Shown here in pieces: positions 5,796 through 8,815 of a stretch of 8,815 nt of DNA (within the stretch, counting starts at the first letter, position 1; the number at the start of each line of letters is the position of its first letter). Source of the DNA: an uncultured Atopobiaceae bacterium (GTDB taxonomy: Bacteria > Actinomycetota > Coriobacteriia > Coriobacteriales > Atopobiaceae); the NCBI GenBank assembly GCA_947581665.1, contig CANPVI010000052.1, positions 1 to 8,815 on the forward strand. Reading direction: 5' to 3'. A program made the position numbers and the translations under genes. The notes under the pieces were generated by a model. It made no database searches. It saw nothing but the letters and a program-made list of their open reading frames with translations, and was not told the DNA's origin.

Positions 5796-7052
5796 CTACT
5801 CCCCGAGCCATGCCTTGGGGACGGGGAAGAGGGAGCCCACGGCGGAGGCTACGAAGAGGACGGGAGCCCCCGCCAAGGGAAACACGAGGAGCAGGAAGGC
5901 CGCCGCGATGAGCGGCTGGCGCATGACCGCGCCCATGAGCGCGGCCGTGACGGCGCAGAGGGAAAAGACGGGATCGATGCCCGCAATGGCCGCCATGCCG
6001 TAGCCGAGCGCGATACCGGCGAAGATGATCGGGAAGAAATGCCCGCCGTGCCAGCCGAGGTTCAGGCAGAGTTGGGTGGTGAGCACCTTCACGAAGCACG
6101 TAGCGACGAGCACGATGACGGGAAGCGTGGTCCACGTCTCGGCGAGTTCCTCGGTTTGCGCCTCGCCCGCGAACATGGCGAAGGGAAGCACGATGCCGGC
6201 GAGGCCGAGGAGGCATCCCGCGAGGGCCGCCTTCGCCACGGGGCGCTCGCCCATGGCCGCCGAGATTGTGCGCGCGAGCGCGCCGAAGGGAAAGTACGTC
6301 CATCCGGCGAAGCCGCCCACGAGCACGAGCGGCACGAGCCAGAGGAGCTCCGCGCCCCCCACGCTGATCTCTGAGAAGTGCGGAAGGCCGCCCTCGCTGC
6401 CGACGAGCGAGCCGAGGAGCGCCATCATGCCGAGCGCTCCCGCGACCGCGAGCACGTAGACGGCGGTCTTCAAGGGCTTGGACGCCCCGAAGCGGATCTC
6501 GCTCGCCATGCGCGGGCCCTCGGATTCGTCCGCCTCGCCGAGCATCGGCACGACCATGCCGAAGAGCGGCGTGGCGAAGATCGCCGAGATCACGGCCGCG
6601 GTGCCCGATTCGGCGAGCTCGCGCATCTCCGCGCCGACGAAGCGGAGGCGATCCCCCACCCACGTGCAGAGCCCGGCGATGACTCCGGTGAGGCCCGCCT
6701 CGGGGCCGATGGACCCGCCGAAGAGGAGCGGCAGCAGCGCGCCGAAGAAGGACGCGCCCATGTGGTCGTACTCGTAGCGGCTCGTCCTCTTCACCTTCGC
6801 GAGGACCTCGTTCATGCCCTCGGGGTACGCGCCGAAGCGCTTGGCGAAGAGCCCGATGCACACGCCGCCGATGACGCAAAAGACGACGGGATAGAAGACC
6901 GCGGGCAATCCCGCGGCCTCCAACTGCGCGGGCACCACGTTCCAGAGGAGGTCGATGCCCAGGTTCATCAAGTAGAAGAAAGCCCAGCAAAAGGCCCCGG
7001 CAAACGCGCCGAAGACGATGGTGAGCACCACGAAGAGCGCCTTTCGGCCCAT
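5796..7052 (-). CDS. ClC-family chloride channel/transporter
   Basis: 418 aa, polytopic, starting directly with a membrane helix (MGRKALFVVLTIVFGAFAG). Family signatures: a degenerate first motif GAYPEGMNE (74-82, against GSGIPE), GGSIGPEAG (112-120, aligned with GREGPxxQ) and GWHGGHFFP (333-341, aligned with GxxGGxFxP). The residue at the place of the gating glutamate (E148 of E. coli ClC) is I115, and the first motif lacks the selectivity Ser, so anion coupling may differ from classical Cl-/H+ exchangers. No C-terminal CBS domains. ATG 7052 has AAAGGGG four bases upstream. It leads a probable two-gene operon with the K+ channel. It could be a channel or an exchanger; the anion is not certain. 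Confidence 0.92.
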   Translation of the reverse strand: MGRKALFVVLTIVFGAFAGAFCWAFFYLMNLGIDLLWNVVPAQLEAAGLPAVFYPVVFCVIGGVCIGLFAKRFGAYPEGMNEVLAKVKRTSRYEYDHMGASFFGALLPLLFGGSIGPEAGLTGVIAGLCTWVGDRLRFVGAEMRELAESGTAAVISAIFATPLFGMVVPMLGEADESEGPRMASEIRFGASKPLKTAVYVLAVAGALGMMALLGSLVGSEGGLPHFSEISVGGAELLWLVPLVLVGGFAGWTYFPFGALARTISAAMGERPVAKAALAGCLLGLAGIVLPFAMFAGEAQTEELAETWTTLPVIVLVATCFVKVLTTQLCLNLGWHGGHFFPIIFAGIALGYGMAAIAGIDPVFSLCAVTAALMGAVMRQPLIAAAFLLLVFPLAGAPVLFVASAVGSLFPVPKAWLGE

Positions 7053-7281
7053 GGCACCCCTTTCCGTTCATGGCTCCGCCCAGCTGCCTTCGGCACTACC
7101 CGGGCTCTCGAGGGTTTCGCGTTGAGTCTAAACGACATCGCGCCTAAAGAGGCCTAGGGCTCCAAGGAATGCGCGATGGGCTCGTGGTGGCGGTAGGTGC
7201 AGAAGGTCTCGAAGCCGAGGGCCGCGAGGAGAGTGCCGCGATCCTCGACGCCGAGTAGGCGATGCGCGAGAGGCCACTTCC
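7053..7281. other. Intergenic stretch with a short coding-like frame on the minus strand
   Basis: 229 bases between the PIN-toxin stop and the ClC start. Its upstream part on the minus strand carries an open frame, GTG 7288 to TAG 7154 (44 codons), overlapping the PIN stop, with mostly G/C-ending codons and no recognised family. It may be a gene remnant or chance. The ClC promoter should lie in 7053-7150: TAGACT on the minus strand near 7122-7127 is a possible -10, without a matching -35. Confidence 0.3.
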
Positions 7282-7761
7282 TTACCACTCGATCTCGTCG
7301 TAGGTGAGATCGTTCTCCCTCTTCAGTTTCTCGAGAAGGGCACGAGGAGGGATTGCTGGCACGCTTGATTTGTCGAAGCCATGGGCATCGCGAGTGACGA
7401 TGTAGTCGGCGCCCACGCGCTCTGCGCACACATTCACAAGACAATCTTCGAAGTCAGGCCATCTGCGTCGAAGCGCTTCGCGGACATCGACCGTATCCAC
7501 CGTGTGGAGGTAGATGTTTCTCGACAAGGAACCAAAGAGCAGATCCTCCATTTCCTCTTGGATTACCCTGCTCGCCCTCTTCGCGCTTTTCTTCACGATG
7601 TAGAAAAGATCCGTGAGCATGCTTGTCGAGCAGTGCAGTTTGGCATCGTCGAATTGGGCCATGAGGAGGATGAGGCCCGCGTCGCGGTTGAACTCCCTAC
7701 GAGGCAGAAATCCATCGAGCATCACATTCGTGTCGAGGAAAAGCGTGAGGGGGAGCTTCAT
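7282..7761 (-). CDS. PIN-domain toxin (VapC-like ribonuclease)
   Basis: 159 aa, a Mg2+-dependent RNase of the PIN fold. Acidic metal-binding candidates are D10 in FLDTNVMLD, D51 in STSMLTDLFYIVKK, D103/E105/D106 in PDFEDCLVNVCAE, and D125 in YIVTRDAHGF. The order and spacing match the PIN group with a DFED...ADxIVTR signature followed by a P-rich C-terminus (VPAIPPRALLEKL). The ATG start overlaps the upstream antitoxin's TGA as ATGA (7761-7758), so the pair is translationally coupled. Base composition and codon use look less GC-biased than the flanking ClC gene, consistent with horizontal acquisition. RNA target unknown. Confidence 0.88.
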   Translation of the reverse strand: MKLPLTLFLDTNVMLDGFLPRREFNRDAGLILLMAQFDDAKLHCSTSMLTDLFYIVKKSAKRASRVIQEEMEDLLFGSLSRNIYLHTVDTVDVREALRRRWPDFEDCLVNVCAERVGADYIVTRDAHGFDKSSVPAIPPRALLEKLKRENDLTYDEIEW

Positions 7762-8183
7762 ATCGTGTCCTCGTATTCGAGGTGCCCGAGATGCTCGGGA
7801 AAGCGCTCCTTCATTACTTCGAACTTGAGACGATCGAAGTCCCGATCATCATGTTCGGGATTCGACTGCGATCGGCCAATTGTGATTTCACGCATGTGAT
7901 TCCGGAACCTTTCCAGCTCCTCGGGAGAGAGGCTTCGCCCGTGTCGTGCCCGCTGATCTCCACGAGAATCCCTTGGCAGTTCCCCTGTTAAGGAGGTGTA
8001 CTCGAATGCGGCAAAGATGAGATCGGTCTGACTTTTCCCGAGCTTTAGCAAGATGTCCTTCACCCGGAGGTACGTGCTCTCAGGGATGCGCGCGGAGACC
8101 ATCACGGTCTTCTCGCGGGCGCGCGCACGCGGACGCTCGTCGCGCGCTTCAAAATCGAGAGCAACGGCCGGCTCGGCACCCAT
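7758..8183 (-). CDS. Ribbon-helix-helix antitoxin paired with the PIN toxin
   Basis: 141 aa, longer than most RHH antitoxins. A charged, Arg-rich N-terminal extension (1-25) precedes a likely RHH core (26-67): strand TVMVSARIP, helix A ESTYLRVKDILLKLG, helix B SQTDLIFAAFEYTSLTG. The C-terminal half (70-141) is polar and charged, with SPEELERFRNHM and FDRLKFEVMKERFPEHLGHLEYED, the presumed toxin-binding part. ATG 8183 is preceded by GAAGGGAG at four bases' spacing. Its stop overlaps the PIN-toxin start. It probably represses its own promoter; see the dyad at 8203-8219. Antitoxin identity rests mainly on the fold prediction and the gene pairing. Confidence 0.78.
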   Translation of the reverse strand: MGAEPAVALDFEARDERPRARAREKTVMVSARIPESTYLRVKDILLKLGKSQTDLIFAAFEYTSLTGELPRDSRGDQRARHGRSLSPEELERFRNHMREITIGRSQSNPEHDDRDFDRLKFEVMKERFPEHLGHLEYEDTI

Positions 8184-8202
8184 GGCGCTCCCTTCGCCGA
8201 AC

Positions 8203-8227
8203 TGTCTTACGGTATGACACGACTATA
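8203..8227 (-). promoter_or_regulatory. Candidate promoter and operator of the antitoxin-PIN pair
   Basis: On the minus strand TATAGT (8227-8222) is a good -10; no convincing -35 precedes it. Just downstream, at the expected transcription start, is the interrupted dyad TGTC-T-TAC-G-GTA-T-GACA (8203-8219), symmetric except at the two T positions. An RHH repressor bound there would block its own operon. A second small dyad, GCACG-G-CGTGC, lies at 8231-8241. Confidence 0.38.
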
Positions 8228-8288
8228 CCCGCACGGCGTGCCAAATCCAGTACCATCATCGCGGGCGAACAACGTGAGAGGAGCCACC

Positions 8289-8815
8289 ATGCACGTGCTG
8301 ATGATCTGCGGAAGCCCAAAGCCCAAGGGAAACACCATGCGGGCGCTTCAGGCGGTGGCCGTCGAGCTCGAAGGACTCGGCGTCTCGAGCGAGATCGTGC
8401 CCATCGGCAACAAGCCGATCGCCGGGTGCATGGGCTGCGGCGCATGCAGTAGGAACGGCGGCCATTGCATCGTGGGCGATGAGCTCGTGGAGGGCCTGAA
8501 GGAGAAGATGGCCGAGGCGGACGCGCTCGTCGTGGGCACGCCGGTCTACTACGCGCACCCAAACGGCGCGCTACTCGCCTGCCTCGATCGCCTCTTCTAC
8601 TCAGCCGATTCGTCGATCTTTCGCTACAAGCCCTACGCCGCCATCGCCGTGGCGCGGCGCGCGGGGACCGTGGCGAGCTTCGACGTGCTCAACAAATACG
8701 CGACGATCTCCGAAATGCCCGTGGTAGGCAATCGCTACTGGAACGACATCTTCGGCCGCACGCCCGGCGAGATCGAAGGCGACGAGGAGGGCCTCGCGAT
8801 CATGCGCCAGCTCGC
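8289..8815 (+). CDS. NAD(P)H-dependent FMN reductase / iron-sulfur flavoprotein-like (3' end outside window)
   Basis: 175 residues are visible of a flavodoxin-fold oxidoreductase. The N-terminus MHVLMICGSPKPKGNT (1-16) is the first beta-strand plus the FMN-phosphate loop. C47, C50, C53 and C60 form CX2CX2CX6C, which fits the compact CX2CX2CX4-7C motif that ligates a 4Fe-4S cluster in iron-sulfur flavoproteins. The GTPVYYAHPNG stretch (83-93) is the flavin-contact loop typical of NADPH-dependent FMN reductases. ATG 8289 has AGGAG five bases upstream (GAGAGGAG, 8276-8283). It is divergent from the antitoxin-PIN pair across 105 bases. The physiological electron acceptor is unknown, and the gene continues beyond the window. 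Confidence 0.92.
   Translation, partial: MHVLMICGSPKPKGNTMRALQAVAVELEGLGVSSEIVPIGNKPIAGCMGCGACSRNGGHCIVGDELVEGLKEKMAEADALVVGTPVYYAHPNGALLACLDRLFYSADSSIFRYKPYAAIAVARRAGTVASFDVLNKYATISEMPVVGNRYWNDIFGRTPGEIEGDEEGLAIMRQL

Noticed and set aside
5755..7071. 438-codon minus-strand frame overlapping the ClC gene
   Set aside because: It is R/G/H-rich and lacks membrane helices; the frame ending at 5796 carries all the ClC motifs.
1..8815. CRISPR arrays, tRNA/rRNA genes, insertion sequences
   Set aside because: No regularly spaced repeats, no cloverleaf-like or rRNA-like stretches, and no transposase or terminal inverted repeats were seen on reading both strands.

Overview
The window is GC-rich bacterial DNA with compact, SD-led genes, several GTG starts and strongly G/C-ending codons. 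This fits a high-GC actinobacterium. I lean towards Coriobacteriia, but that placement is a guess from codon use and gene style, not something the sequence proves.

Layout. Bases 1-792 (+) hold the C-terminal part of a TrmA/RumA-type tRNA/rRNA uracil-5-methyltransferase. It meets a LysR-type regulator (789-1730, -) tail to tail, the two stops sharing one CTAG. The regulator is divergent from a 436-residue membrane protein (1958-3268, +). That protein has the architecture of a pentameric ligand-gated ion channel (extracellular beta domain with an FPLESHQL motif, then four C-terminal membrane helices), here behind an extra N-terminal anchor and a long acidic cytoplasmic tail. A strong bidirectional hairpin (3298-3324) closes this half.

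From 3345 to 8183 everything is on the minus strand. In transcription order it runs: an RHH antitoxin plus PIN-domain toxin pair (8183 to 7282), a ClC-family chloride channel/transporter (7052 to 5796), a two-helix K+ channel 28 bases behind it (5767 to 5303), a possible 54-residue single-pass membrane protein (5123 to 4959), a short-chain dehydrogenase (4777 to 3944), and an RHH antitoxin plus RelE-like toxin pair (3838 to 3345). Both toxin-antitoxin pairs are translationally coupled by 4-base start/stop overlaps, and they bracket the ion-channel/SDR block. A flavodoxin-like NAD(P)H:FMN reductase with a CX2CX2CX6C motif starts at 8289 (+) and runs off the window.

How it fits together. The ClC and K+ channel genes look like an anion/cation transport operon. 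The pLGIC-like gene is probably controlled by the divergent LysR regulator, whose intergenic region contains two symmetric elements. Three different ion-channel families therefore lie within about 5 kb. No tRNA, rRNA, CRISPR array or insertion sequence was seen.
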